A DNA stretch of 64,000 bases from NCBI GenBank assembly GCA_016748015.1, contig JAAOMT010000741.1, positions 1-64,000 on the forward strand, written 5' to 3'. Shown in pieces: positions 24,201 through 34,242 of the stretch (the stretch's first letter is position 1; each line of letters opens with the position of its first letter). The notes below the pieces were generated by a model, which made no database searches, was not told the origin of the DNA, and saw nothing but the letters and a program-made list of their open reading frames with translations. The translations under genes were made by a program, and so were the position numbers. This DNA comes from Geosiphon pyriformis. Its lineage: Eukaryota; Glomeromycota; Glomeromycetes; Archaeosporales; Geosiphonaceae.

Positions 24201-24350
24201 ACAGTCTAAATACCATTGATTTTTTTAGTAAAGCTGCTATAAATCAGAACAAACCAATTACAGTAATATATATTAACACCAAAGTAAGACAAATAAACAT
24301 TAAACTAATACTTAATAGTAGATTAGCATACAACATAATTATAAAACAGC
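21207..24350 (+). pseudogene. B copy 3 gag and start of protease
   Basis: Plus-strand gag remains, collinear with 49833-52150 of copy 4. A zinc-knuckle region survives near 22800-22880 (AATTGCTACTATTATCAAAAGTC matches the copy 4 knuckle). Interrupted by the D solo LTR at 23047-23868, and ended by the A element, which inserted just after the protease start motif. There are many stops and no usable frame. Confidence 0.65.
23047..23868 (+). repeat. Solo LTR of a fourth family (D)
   Basis: An 822 bp insertion absent from B copy 4. It starts TGTTATTTATAAAAA and ends TTATAATA, and is flanked by TTGT (23043-23046) and CTGT (23869-23872). Near its start lie repeated AGAATTCCAGRATTTTCTT / AGAATTGCA units (23118-23200). 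A pure TTTTA run sits at about 23500-23550. The middle part, AGACCAATAGCTTTTGATTATGG, resembles the B LTR, so D is a distant relative of B. Orientation is inferred from that likeness. Confidence 0.65.
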
Positions 24351-25323
24351 TGTTACCAGTGGAATTTTAGCTATTAATTAGTACGAAATTATCTTCATAA
24401 TTCCTATTATTAAGTAGCATATATTATTATCATTTTAATTATCACTTATTAATTAGCCAAATTATCAAATATTATTACTCAATCAATAACCCGATTTGTA
24501 CTATAGAAATTAAGATGATCAAATTACACAATACCCTGAACCATTTAATATAGTCAAAATTCGCCGAAATTAATAAAAAATTGGCCGAAATAATCAATAA
24601 TTCATAGAAATAATTTGTAGTTCACCAAAATATATCTTTAGTTCACCAAAATTGGAGCAAAGAAAAAAGTGCAAGTTCAAAAACTAGTACTACAACAAGT
24701 TGTATAAAAAAAGAGCTTCTCTCTTCAAAAAAATGTATCTTCTCATAGTATCTTATCATAGCATTCTACTTTAGATATCTTAATTGAAACAAATTACCTT
24801 TTATACATTTAAATAAAAATTAAATATTTGAAAAATAAATCCTTAAAAATTATAACACTTGAAATTCTCTTAACACAACTAACGTTTTGAAATTAATTAG
24901 CTACCAATTTCAATAAACTGTTAGTGACTCCAGGCCTGAATAAAAAACGTTTCCTTTGATAAATTTTATTTCTTTTACATTTCTTTTATTTTTCTTTCCT
25001 TTCTTATTACTATTATTGAGATAGCCTACAAACAAGATTCCTGTAGAAGAGTTGACTTTTACAGCAAAGTAACTACACATTTTTAGTGAGCTTCTAAACA
25101 AGCAATTCCTGAGAAAGAGTTGACATTTACTACAATGTAACTACATAAAAGTAACTGGCAAGGAATTGGCCATTTTACTTATAAGCCCAACAGTTCAAAT
25201 TATAGGAGATAATTTGAAGATAAATTCAGTTACTGGAGGTCCAACTACTTCCTAAGAACATGAATTCACAGCAAATTAACACTAACAACATTCAAAAAAA
25301 AAGACCAAAAACCTCTGGTAACA
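24351..25323 (+). repeat. Family A 5' LTR
   Basis: 973 bp, with perfect 9 bp inverted ends TGTTACCAG / CTGGTAACA. The U3 contains several TTCGCCGAAAT-like units (24560-24662), and TATA-like GTATAAAAAAAG follows at about 24700. It differs from the 3' LTR at about 67 positions by hand count. Confidence 0.95.
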
Positions 25324-25325
25324 TT

Positions 25326-25341
25326 TGGTGCTCTCCCACGG
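25326..25341 (+). other. Primer binding site of the A element
   Basis: TGGTGCTCTCCCACGG begins two bases after the LTR, as expected for pairing with the CCA end of a tRNA. It implies a tRNA ending ...GAGCACCA, so not the common initiator-Met primer. Which tRNA was not determined. Family B uses a related site, TGGTGTCCTCTATAAGG, at 49835. Confidence 0.7.
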
Positions 25342-25368
25342 AAATAACACAGCAACAACAAATTCAAA

Positions 25369-27120
25369 GTGGCAATTATATCAGACACAACAACTCTAAA
25401 GTATTATCAGTCAATTTACACTTATTGTAAGCAAAGATTCAACATTCCAGACGGAATTGAAGTTGTCAAGAAATCAGTATACCAATACATTGAAAACTGC
25501 ATCAACAATTATCTTTTTGAAAACTACAATATTTCAGAAGTTAGAAGCAATCTCTACAATAATTTAGTGCATTATTCACAATTGAAAACAGAAAACCTGA
25601 ACAGTAAAACTCTTGCCACCTACTTCCAAGAACTTAACTTTAGCATTATTCAGTATTGTGAAAAAAAATACCCAGTACAGTCTAAATACTCTATTAACTT
25701 TGAATCAGAAACAGAAACAAGCAACAGAGGCAAACAAAAACTAAAACAACATTCAAGCACCACCCCAAAGACACCAAAAATAACTGCTAAACACTTACAA
25801 ACACTTGAACAAGAAACCAGTATCAAATTACCACTTTCTATTACATCATTTCTAATTTCACTTGCTCAACCACAAACACTAATTTTACTACTTATTTATT
25901 TTTTAAGACCAGAAGATTTTCAGTTACCCAAAAATTCTACTCAACAGCAGAAATCCATATCAACAAGCACCAATATTATTGATTACTTACAAGAAAACGA
26001 AAGTAATCATTCAGAAAACTTGGAAAGTGAAGAAACTGAATCAGAACAAGAAGAAACCACAGAAAACAAAGAAGAAATAACAACTGCTTATATTGCAAAG
26101 ATTTCAGAATTTACTGGTAAAAACAATAATATCAGTCCTTAAGAATGGCTTGACAAAGTTCAAAAGCAGAAGATACAAATAGATAAAATGCAGCAAGAAT
26201 GCTCAAAGCAATTCCATACTTTCTTCAAGGAACTGCAGAAAAATGGTTTGAAAACTTAGAAGAACCATTTAGAAACTGGCAAGCATTCAAAAATGCTTTT
26301 TTACAACAATTCACTGACAACAACATCTCTATTACTCTCTGCAATTGCTTTTGCAATATCAAACAAGAAACATCTGAAACTGTTATGACCTATCTTGGGA
26401 GATTTAACAAACTCTTTCAACGAATTTGACAATTGGAAACCAATGAATATTATTCCAATGCCCAGATTTTGGATCAGTTTATAGCAGAATTAAAAAACAA
26501 GTTAATCAAAAAAGTTTGTCCACATGTGCCAGAAGACTTAGCAACAGCCATTAGACATGTGAAGAACTATAAAATGGCAATAGAAGAAGCAAACCATACC
26601 AAACTTGTAAATCTTGTTATTGAAGAAACCAGCTCAGCAGCTGAAAAAAAAATTAACCAACTCACCAAGAAGGTTGAAAACTATTTTACCAACTAATAAC
26701 AGCAAACACAAAAATATTAGCCACCACAATGGCAAAACCAAAACAACTACCTGTTATCATTAAACAACCAACCACAAAGCTGTCATTATTGTAGAATTCC
26801 AGGATATTGAAAACAAGATTGTAGAAAGATGCAAAGAGATCAACAAAACAGAAGTAATCAAAATTACTCTTTACCACAACAATCTTATTACCAACTTCCA
26901 CCACTAAATTATTACTCACCAAAACCACAAAATCAGAACAGTTATTATCAATCTGCTCCACAACCAATACAGCAACAATATCAACAATCTTTACTAATAC
27001 AGCAATATTAAACACTATCCACTCAACAATATCAGATATCTGTATGAAGATTGGTTTACCAAAACCAATTTACTCTTCAAAATTGATTTCAGAATAATAA
27101 TAACAGAATTAACTTAAACA
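25369..27120 (+). pseudogene. gag of the A element
   Basis: Structural protein that would form the particle. The first frame (25369-26142, 257 codons) opens with GTG at the place where a start is expected and contains no Met, so the original ATG may have been lost. A one-base deletion near 26164 shifts it into the frame used by everything downstream. The capsid part follows (26199-26690: AIPYFLQGTAEKWFENL, FLQQFTDNN), then a CCHC zinc knuckle at about 26781-26822 in which the His is Tyr and the next residue a stop. A Gln/Asn-rich tail (26829-27120) leads to the protease. Stops at 26140, 26427 and 26694 fall at probable Gln, Arg or similar codons. Confidence 0.8.
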
Positions 27121-27125
27121 ACCAA

Positions 27126-27760
27126 TTGGTTTTCCGAAATTCTGGTCAGCAAAGACCCAATTACTATCACACTCAACCCAGTTATCTCACAATGCCTGAA
27201 AAATCGGATTTTCAACAAACTGTACTTTCTGAAGGTGGAGTTACAACACCAAAATCAAATCCTTCTAACCACACTATCCCACCAGCCCATATTGCCCAAA
27301 ATGCCAACCTTTCAGATATATTTCCATTCGAATTTGAAGCCAATGAATCACCATTTTTGCTTAGCAATGCAGCAGTTAATAAACAAAAAACAATCACTGC
27401 TATGTATACAAAAGCTGAAGTAGAAGGAAAACCAAATTGGTTAATCTTAGACAATGAATCAACTGGAAGTATTATCACCTACCAGTTAATATAACAGCTT
27501 CAAAAAACTGTTAACAGACCAGCCCAAACTGTAATTGTCACTGCAGATGGTATGAAAAAGACATCAGTAGAAAAAATTAACAATTTCTCATTTATTATTG
27601 ATGGAATCACCATTTTAGTTAAAGTTCTAATTATGAATACACCCCAATACCAAGCTCTTATTGGAAATGATTGGCTTTTCAAGGCCAATGCAAATTTAGA
27701 TTGAGAAACCCAAGAATTGAAAATTTCATACTAAGGACAATACACTAGAGTATCTGTCAC
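27126..27760 (+). pseudogene. Aspartic protease of the A element
   Basis: It would cleave the gag-pol polyprotein. The active-site motif is at 27441-27470 (WLILDNESTGSII). The family's D-S-G reads D-N-E (27450-27458), two G-to-A changes that destroy the site. Downstream landmarks are VIVTADGMKKTS, VLIMNTPQYQALIGNDWLFKANANLD and the ARG-like end YTRVSVTCHIF. All are in the gag-pol frame, with stops at 27492 and near 27701 and 27732. The same motifs occur in family B at 52100-52440. Confidence 0.85.
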
Positions 27761-27959
27761 TTGTCATATCTTTAATAAAAAATCTGGAAAAGCCCCAGTA
27801 TTTGAATTTGAAGAGGAAAAAAAACTACCAATTACTGAAACCTTTATGGCTTTTGGATTAACATCCAGTTGGGCTAAAGAAACAGAACAAAAAATCTTTG
27901 AGGAGATCAGAGGATAGAATGTTGTTCAATACTTTACACCAGAACCAAAGAAACAACCA

Positions 27960-28640
27960 CCCTATATCTCACTCAAATGCAAAGATTGCAAGAAAAAACT
28001 TTCATCAATGGGAGCATGTATTTTTTCAGAAGAAAAATACAAAACTCACATCTGTTATTACTGTAAAACATACCATAGAGAACGATTTGGATATCCCAAA
28101 AAAAGTGGAAAATAAGACAACATGCCTTGTCTTACATGTGAAAATATGCTATCAGAAAAATACAACTGGATTGATGTTGCAATAAGAGGAAGAGTATGTG
28201 ATCAAATCTGTCAATATGCTCTATCAATTTCAGAAAAAGTTAAAAAAGGAACACTCTTTGATACAGCATACAACAGTGCTCTCAACAAACTCTATCATTA
28301 TTCCTATGATGCTGAAATGATTTTTGACTTAGCAATGGCTTTAATTAATGGAGCCACACAAGAAGATGTCTGCCAAATAAAAGAAGCTAAATATATTGAA
28401 TATACAATAGAATTAGCTAGATTCAATTATGAAGATGAAATAGAAACATATCACCAAATTGCAAGTTACATATATCCAATCCAAGAAGCTTAAATTCAAC
28501 AATTAGAGCAAATAAACATTCAATTGTGTAAAAAATACATCATGCCTTGTGATAACAAATGGTGTCCAGAATGCTATGCTCTTAGCATCTCCTTACTCAG
28601 TAAAAATGACCAAGAAAAAATTGAATTTGGAGAACATAAG
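27960..28640 (+). pseudogene. Cys-rich domain between protease and dUTPase, A element
   Basis: I cannot assign a known family. Six cysteine clusters: CKDC and CYYC (about 27978-28065), CLTC (about 28125), CDQIC (about 28196), an isolated C-x6-C, then CPEC (about 28567). A long helical stretch separates the fourth and fifth clusters. One stop (near 28112) and another at 28491 interrupt it. Family B copy 4 keeps five of the same clusters in the same order (52670-53260), although the sequences have diverged, so the cysteines were selected, probably to bind zinc. A role in nucleic acid binding is a guess. Confidence 0.65.
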
Positions 28641-28689
28641 CCAGAAAAAGAAAGTACAACAACTCCAATCTATCTTATTGAAAACCAGC

Positions 28690-29165
28690 CTGCTATACAA
28701 CTCAAATACTTTGACAACAATGGAAAAAATATAAAACCAGAAAAAGCTTACGAAATTGATGCAGGATATGACCTCAGATATTCTGGCAAAGACACTTTGG
28801 TTCTTTAACCAAAATCCTTAACCAAAATCAACATTAGAATTGCTCTTGAAATACCACTAAGAGCAATAGTACAAATTGCTTTTTGATCATCATTGGCAAG
28901 CAAAAGAATCAATGTTAGAGGAGGAGTTATAAATGCAGAATATACTGGAGACATTAACATTATGCTACAGAATGAAACAAACAAATCATTCAGAATTGAA
29001 TATGCTAAAAAGATTGCTTAAGCAATTTATCTACTCTTAATCAACATTTTGGGTTTACAATTAGTTAACAACAGAGAACAATTAGGAAAAAGTGAAAGAG
29101 GAACCCAAGGTTTTGGTTCAACTGGATGATTTACAGTTCCAATAAACATAGCTCTCAATACACAG
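28690..29165 (+). pseudogene. dUTPase domain of the A element
   Basis: It would hydrolyse dUTP to dUMP, limiting uracil in the element's cDNA. Trimeric dUTPase motifs in order: DAGYDLRYSG (28758-28787), the degraded Ser-rich motif 2 with a TGA in place of Arg (28878-28900), GGVINAEYTGDI (about 28920-28955) with Asn where the catalytic Asp is expected, and the P-loop-like RGTQGFGSTG (about 29100-29130), intact except for the next codon being TGA. It lies between the protease region and RT in the gag-pol frame. Family B carries the same domain in the same position (53390-53920). Confidence 0.88.
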
Positions 29166-29567
29166 AATGAATTTCACCAGATTCTTTAACTTCTCCAACC
29201 AATTACCATTTTATCTTTTGAAGAACATTACGAAATTTACATTTGCTCAAAATCCACTACTACCCAATAAATTTTTGAATCCAATAAACAAATCTGTTTA
29301 AAGCATGAAATCTCAATCCCAAACATTTATATTCCCAAAAAAATAAAGAAATTTTAAGTTACATTCTACAACCCCAACAATTACCCTATTGTTTTATTAA
29401 ATAAATTAGAGATTAGAATCATACATAGTAACATTTTTCAAGATGAAAACTCTCAAATTGTTTCTAATTTCATCGAAATTGTAAGATATATCCTACTTCT
29501 CAACCCAAACATTATCCTTATCACTGAAAACTATCACTTGTTGAAAGAAAAACTCTCTTGAATTAAC

Positions 29568-30480
29568 ATGGGTCCCTTAAAACCCCAACAACAAAAACAA
29601 TTGAAACAACTGATAGCTGAATTTGCAGATATATTTGCAAAAGACAACAATAATTTTAGAAAAACTGATATTGTTCAACACCAGATCCACACAGGAGATG
29701 TTTTACCAAAACAACAACAAGCTTATCAAGTACCACCTGTTAGCCACCAATTTATTAGAGAAGAAGTCCAAAGAATGCTTAATAACGGATTGATTTAACC
29801 ATTAAAAAGTCCATGAGCCTTACCAATAGTTTTAGTTAAAAAGAAAAACGGAAAAATCAGATTCTGTGTTGATTATAGACAACTGAATAGTGTCACAATT
29901 GGAGATGCCTATTCTCTTCCAAGAATTGATGACATGCTAGATACTCTAAGAAAAGCCAAGTTTTTCTCAACTTTAGACTTGGAAAGTGGATACTGGCAAG
30001 TTGAAATGGACCCAAAAGATAGACCTAAAACAGCATTTACCACCCAAAAAGAGAACTACAAATTTAATGTTATGTTTTTTGGACTTTGCAATACACCAGC
30101 AACATTCTAGTGACTCATAGATGTTGTATATGAAGGACTTTTATGGCAATTAGTAGTTGTTTATCTTGATAACACTAATATATATTCACCAAGCTTTAAA
30201 GCCCATCTTATTTACTTGTGAGAAGTTTTTCAATGATTATGGAAAGCAAGATTAAAACTGAACATTGAAAAATGTTACTTTGGAAAAACAAGTTTAATCT
30301 TTCTTGGACACATTGTTAGCAAAAATGGAGTCAAACCAAACTCTAAAACAATCAGTGTTGTTAAAAACTTTCAACCTTCCAAAAATACCACAGAACTATG
30401 AGAATTTGTAAGATTAGCCTCCTATTATCAAAAATTCATAAAAAGATTTTTAGAGATTGCTAAATCACTCAACTATTTTA
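29568..30480 (+). pseudogene. Reverse transcriptase of the A element
   Basis: Ty3/gypsy RT. A connection from dUTPase (MGPLKPQQQKQLKQL, ADIFAKD) leads to the fingers (VLVKKKNGKIRFCVDYRQLN at about 29830-29890), FSTLDLESGYWQVEM with the first catalytic Asp, and FGLCNTPATF. The last is followed by TAG TGA (30108-30113) where Gln-Arg is conserved. The YLDD box reads YLDN (30162-30173), so the second Asp is lost. The thumb FLGHIVSKNGVKP follows. Further stops at 29796 and 29814 and in L*EVFQ*L and TEL*EFV each replace conserved Gln, Trp or Arg. It is dead. Confidence 0.92.
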
Positions 30481-30509
30481 CCAACAAAAATATGTCATAT
30501 TAATAAACT

Positions 30510-30880
30510 GAAGAACAACAGAAAGCCTTTGACACCTTCAAAACAAAATTAACAACAGCTTCAGTTCTTGCTTACCCAAATTTTAACAAACAATTTCAAC
30601 TAGTCACTAATGTCTCACACATAGCTTTTGGTGCCATCTTGTTACAATTAAATGAAAATGGCCAGGAGCAAGTCATTGCCTATGCCAGTAGAACACTCAA
30701 GCCAACAAAACTCAAATATGGCTTAACTGAATTAGAAGCTGCTGCAGTCATTTGGGCTATTAAATATTTTCAACAATACCTGAAGAATGAAAAAAAATTT
30801 GACATCATAACTGACAATATTGGTCTCAAATGGCTCAATAAAAAAAAAACCAAACAAAATGCCAAACAGTCTTGATAAAA
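30510..30880 (+). pseudogene. RNase H of the A element
   Basis: It would degrade RNA in the RNA-DNA hybrid. EEQQKAFDTFKTKLTTASVLAYPNF leads in. The first catalytic Asp (usual VTDAS) reads VTNVS at about 30604, and GAILLQ, IAYASRTLKPTKLKYGLTELEAAAVIWAI and the third-motif IITDNIGLKWL follow. The open part is 30639-30875. The Asp-to-Asn change at the first motif is again a G-to-A transition. Confidence 0.85.
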
Positions 30881-31067
30881 TGACTTTCTAGCAGACTACA
30901 AATATATTGTACACCACAAACCAAGAAAACTACACACCAATGTTGATAGTTTCTTAAGAATGAGACAAGATTAACATTAACAACAAATCTACTACAATTT
31001 ACCAATCCATCAACAAAATAACCAAACAACAATAAATTCCAGAAATTATAACAACATCAAAAACTAT

Positions 31068-32416
31068 TTGAAGACCCTTACTATGCCAGAAGATTGGTCT
31101 TCAAGTGAAAAACATTGTTTGCAACACCAATCAAAACAATATTTCATACACCGCAACAAAATTTATTATAAAAATCACAAAAATTCAAACCAACCACTTA
31201 GATTAATACAAGAGCATAAAAAAGAAACAATCTTATACAACATACACACAGATCCTTCTTCAACACACTTGGGAAGAGATGAAACAATTCAAAGAATTCT
31301 TGAACATTACTTTTGGCTTCACATGCAAAAAAACATTTGACAATATGTAGAATTCTGTAATAGTTGCCAAAGAAAAGAAAGAACTTGTCCCACAGAACCT
31401 TTAAATCCAATCAAAGTTGGACAACTTTTTAACAGAATTGAAATTGATTTAGTTGGATCATTACCTATCACAACCCAAAAAAATTGTTATATTGCAGTTG
31501 CAGTAGATTATTTTACCAAATGGCCTAAAACTAGAGCCATTTAAAAAGCAGATGCAAAATCAGTAGCAAGTTTTATCTATGAAGACATTATTTGTAGACA
31601 TAGATGTTCAATTGAACTTTTATCCAATCAAGGAACATATTTTGTGAACAACTTGATACAAAAAATTTGTGAATGATTTAATGTCAAAAGACCTCTATTA
31701 TCATCTTATCACTCTTAAACAAATGGACTTATAGAATATTTTAACAGAACATTGTGTGAATTTTTAGCCAAAGTCTCAACAGATTTTGAGCAGAAATAGA
31801 ATATCTTTATTCCATCAGTGTTATTAGCATACAGAATACTAAAACAAAATACTATGAAACACACATCATTTGATTTTACTTATAGAAAAACAGCAATATT
31901 ACCAATTAATTTCATAGTAGAAACATATCCAGTGCAACCAATTAATGAAGAAAACTTTCAGAAAACACTCTAAAGAAAAGCCTACACCCTTCTTAGTACA
32001 TTGGAAGGAAAAAGACACATAGCAGCCACTCACATTAAACATTTTTAAGCCTTATAAAAAAAAAGACATGACAACAAACTGTTACCAGTTATCAACGAAT
32101 TTAAAGTTGAAAATAAAGTTCTATTACACAGAATTAAGGCTAAAAAACAATGAAGTAGAAAATTTGAGCATAAATAGGATGGACCATTTTATATTCACGA
32201 AATTCTAGACAATAGATTATACAAGTTAAGACTTAATAACAAAATACTAGCAAAAGTTGCACATAGAGATTGATTGAAACACTATCATTCCAGAAACAAT
32301 CCTGAACCATTAATTTTACAAATTGGTATATATTCTCTTTTAATTAATCTTGAAGATATTTCCCGAAATTTAGAACCAATAGTTATAATAGAACAACAAC
32401 CAAACTTGAATACTTA
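31068..32416 (+). pseudogene. Integrase of the A element
   Basis: The zinc-binding HHCC module is at about 31230-31370 (IHTDPSSTHLG ... FCNSCQR). In the catalytic core the first Asp is kept (IEIDLVGSLP, about 31440). The second sits in LLSNQGT, where Asp is Asn (31626-31628). Glu is kept in YHS*TNGLIEYFNRTL, where Gln is a stop. The C-terminal GPF-type module DGPFYIHEILDNRLYKLRL is at about 32178-32235. The pol frame ends at TAA 32414-32416. At least eight in-frame stops are present. No chromodomain was recognised. Confidence 0.9.
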
Positions 32417-32582
32417 ATTTAACATTTTCACAAAACCCCTTTAAAATACACAAAACATAAATCAAAAACAGTAAATAATTATAAAAAACATTCAAACCCA
32501 AAAAACAAATAAAAACTCTATACCCAAAAATAATTTTCTTTATTTTTTTTCAAATTTTGTTTATTAATTAGTCATTTTTATT

Positions 32583-33290
32583 ATGATTATTCCCTGAAAT
32601 ATTCAACAAATATTCCAAAAATTAATGTTAGCCTTGAAAACACTTTCTAACTTATCCATAACAATTAATGGAAGTTAAATTAATTACATTCAGAAAAAAA
32701 TCACAGCCCCAGTAGTAAACAATTCTCAGAATTATTACTCCTATAAAAAAAAACCAAGAGGTTACTCTGGAAGTTAGTTACCAGAACTATTGAAGCAAGC
32801 ACTAAAAGAAAACCTTTTATCTGCCTCTATTGACATTCCACCAAATGTCACAATTTAACAAAAACTTCTACTATTCCTTAATGAACAGAACAATAAACAT
32901 ATTCTAATATATAGATACTTTTATATTGAAAGAACACTTTATGAATAAAAACTAGAACTTGAAACAACACACATCTTTTCTGAAGCCATACAAAAACAAA
33001 TTCACAAAGAATTCAAGACAGCAGCTGAACCAACAAACACTCACTACAAACTTAGAGCAGCATTTAGACTCTATGATTTATTCAACACATGTGAAAATGT
33101 CCTACAAAATCCAATACTTTATCCAATGAAGATTCAATACATTAGAAAGCTCACAGATCTGAAATTTCAACAATTTTCAGACCAAATCACTTTAATTATT
33201 TTGGACTACTATCTTGATATTACAGATAGTGCTTGGACTTTAACAGAGCTTAGTCTTAAGAAGAAGATTATGTTACCAGTGGAATTTTAG
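32583..33290 (+). pseudogene. ORF3 of the A element (post-integrase)
   Basis: An extra gene between integrase and the 3' LTR, in the same frame as pol. ATG 32583 to TAG 33288-33290 gives 235 codons, interrupted by five stops. Layout: an N-terminal helix-like segment (NIQQIFQKLMLALK), a strand LSITING, a basic linker (SYKKKPRGYSGS), then a helical half with HYKLRAAFRLYDLFNTC and IRKLTDLKFQQF. The same plan occurs in family C (TLTIG, RVLTIA...LSTKDFNKL) and family B (KITINR, LYVVFKYC...ITNTQFENL). The last 20 bp of the ORF lie inside the LTR. It lacks membrane segments, so it is not an obvious env. Its function is unknown. Confidence 0.75.
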
Positions 33291-34242
33291 CTATTAATTA
33301 GTATGAAATTATTTTCATAATTTTTATTATTAAGTAGCATATATTATTATCATTTTGATTATCACTTATTAATTAGCCAAATTATCAAATATCATTACTC
33401 AATCAATAACCCGATTTGTACTATAGAAATTAAGATGATCAAATTACACAATACTCCGAACCATTTAATATAGTCAAAATTTGCTGAAATTAATAAAAAA
33501 TTGGCCGAAATAATCAATAATTCATAGAAATAATTTGTAGTTTACCAAAATATATCTTTAGTTTACCGAAATTGAAGCAAAGAGAAAAATGCAAGTTCAA
33601 AGACTAGTACTACAACAAGTTGAATAAAAGAAGAGCTTTTTTCTTCAAAAAAATGTATCTTCTCATAGTATTTTACCATAGCATTTTACTTTAGATATCT
33701 TAATTGAAACAAATCATCTTTTATATATTCAAATAAAAATTAAATATTTGAAAAATAAATCCTTAAAAATTATTACACTTGAAATTCCCTCAACACAATT
33801 AATGTTTTGAAATTAATTAGCTACCAATTTCAATAAACTGTTAGTGACTCCAAGTCTGGATAAAAAACGTTTCCCTTGATAAATTTTATTTCTTTTATAT
33901 TTCTTTTATTTTTTTTCCTTTCTTATTACAATTATTGAGATAACCTACAGACGAGATTTCTGTAGAAGAGTTAACTTTTACAGCAAAGTAACTACACATT
34001 TTTAGTGAGCTTCCAGACAAGCAATTCCTGGAAAAGAGTTGACGTTTGCTACAATGTAACTACATAAAAGTAACTGGCAAGGAATTGGTCATTTCACTTA
34101 TAAGCCCAGCAATTCAAATTATAGAAGATAATTTGAAGATAAATTCAGTTACTGGAGGTACAACTACTTCTTGAGAATGTAAATTCACAGCAAATCAATA
34201 CTAACAACATTCAAGAAAAGAGACCAAAAACCTCCAGTAACA
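33271..34242 (+). repeat. Family A 3' LTR
   Basis: 972 bp, TGTTACCAG ... CCAGTAACA. A purine-rich AAGAAGAAGATTA directly upstream is the likely polypurine tract. It is followed by the target duplication CAGC (34243-34246). Confidence 0.95.

Larger units (their letters stand above)
24351..34242 (+). mobile_element. Complete family A LTR retrotransposon (Ty3/gypsy type with dUTPase), inactivated
   Basis: 9.9 kb. LTRs are 24351-25323 and 33271-34242. The target duplication is CAGC (24347-24350 and 34243-34246). The B sequence on either side rejoins to match copy 4 near 52145-52160, which serves as the empty site. Internal order: primer site, gag, protease, Cys-rich region, dUTPase, RT, RNase H, integrase, ORF3. 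It is the youngest intact structure in the window, yet all its enzymes carry stops or lost catalytic residues. Confidence 0.95.

Noticed and set aside
26686-27015. A 109-residue minus-strand frame
   Set aside because: It is the antisense of the Gln/Asn-rich gag tail of the A element; CAA/AAC repeats give an open Val/Leu-rich frame on the other strand.
27212-27478. Minus-strand frame across the protease region
   Set aside because: Antisense of gag-protease. The plus strand has the recognisable domain.
25369-32416. Reading TGA as Trp (a mollicute endosymbiont code), since such bacteria live in these fungi
   Set aside because: Stops include TAA and TAG as well, at conserved Gln positions, and the island gene has spliceosomal introns. 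The pattern is mutation, not a different code.
32583-33290. ORF3 as an envelope gene
   Set aside because: The position fits, but there is no signal peptide, membrane segment or glycosylation-rich ectodomain in A, B or C.
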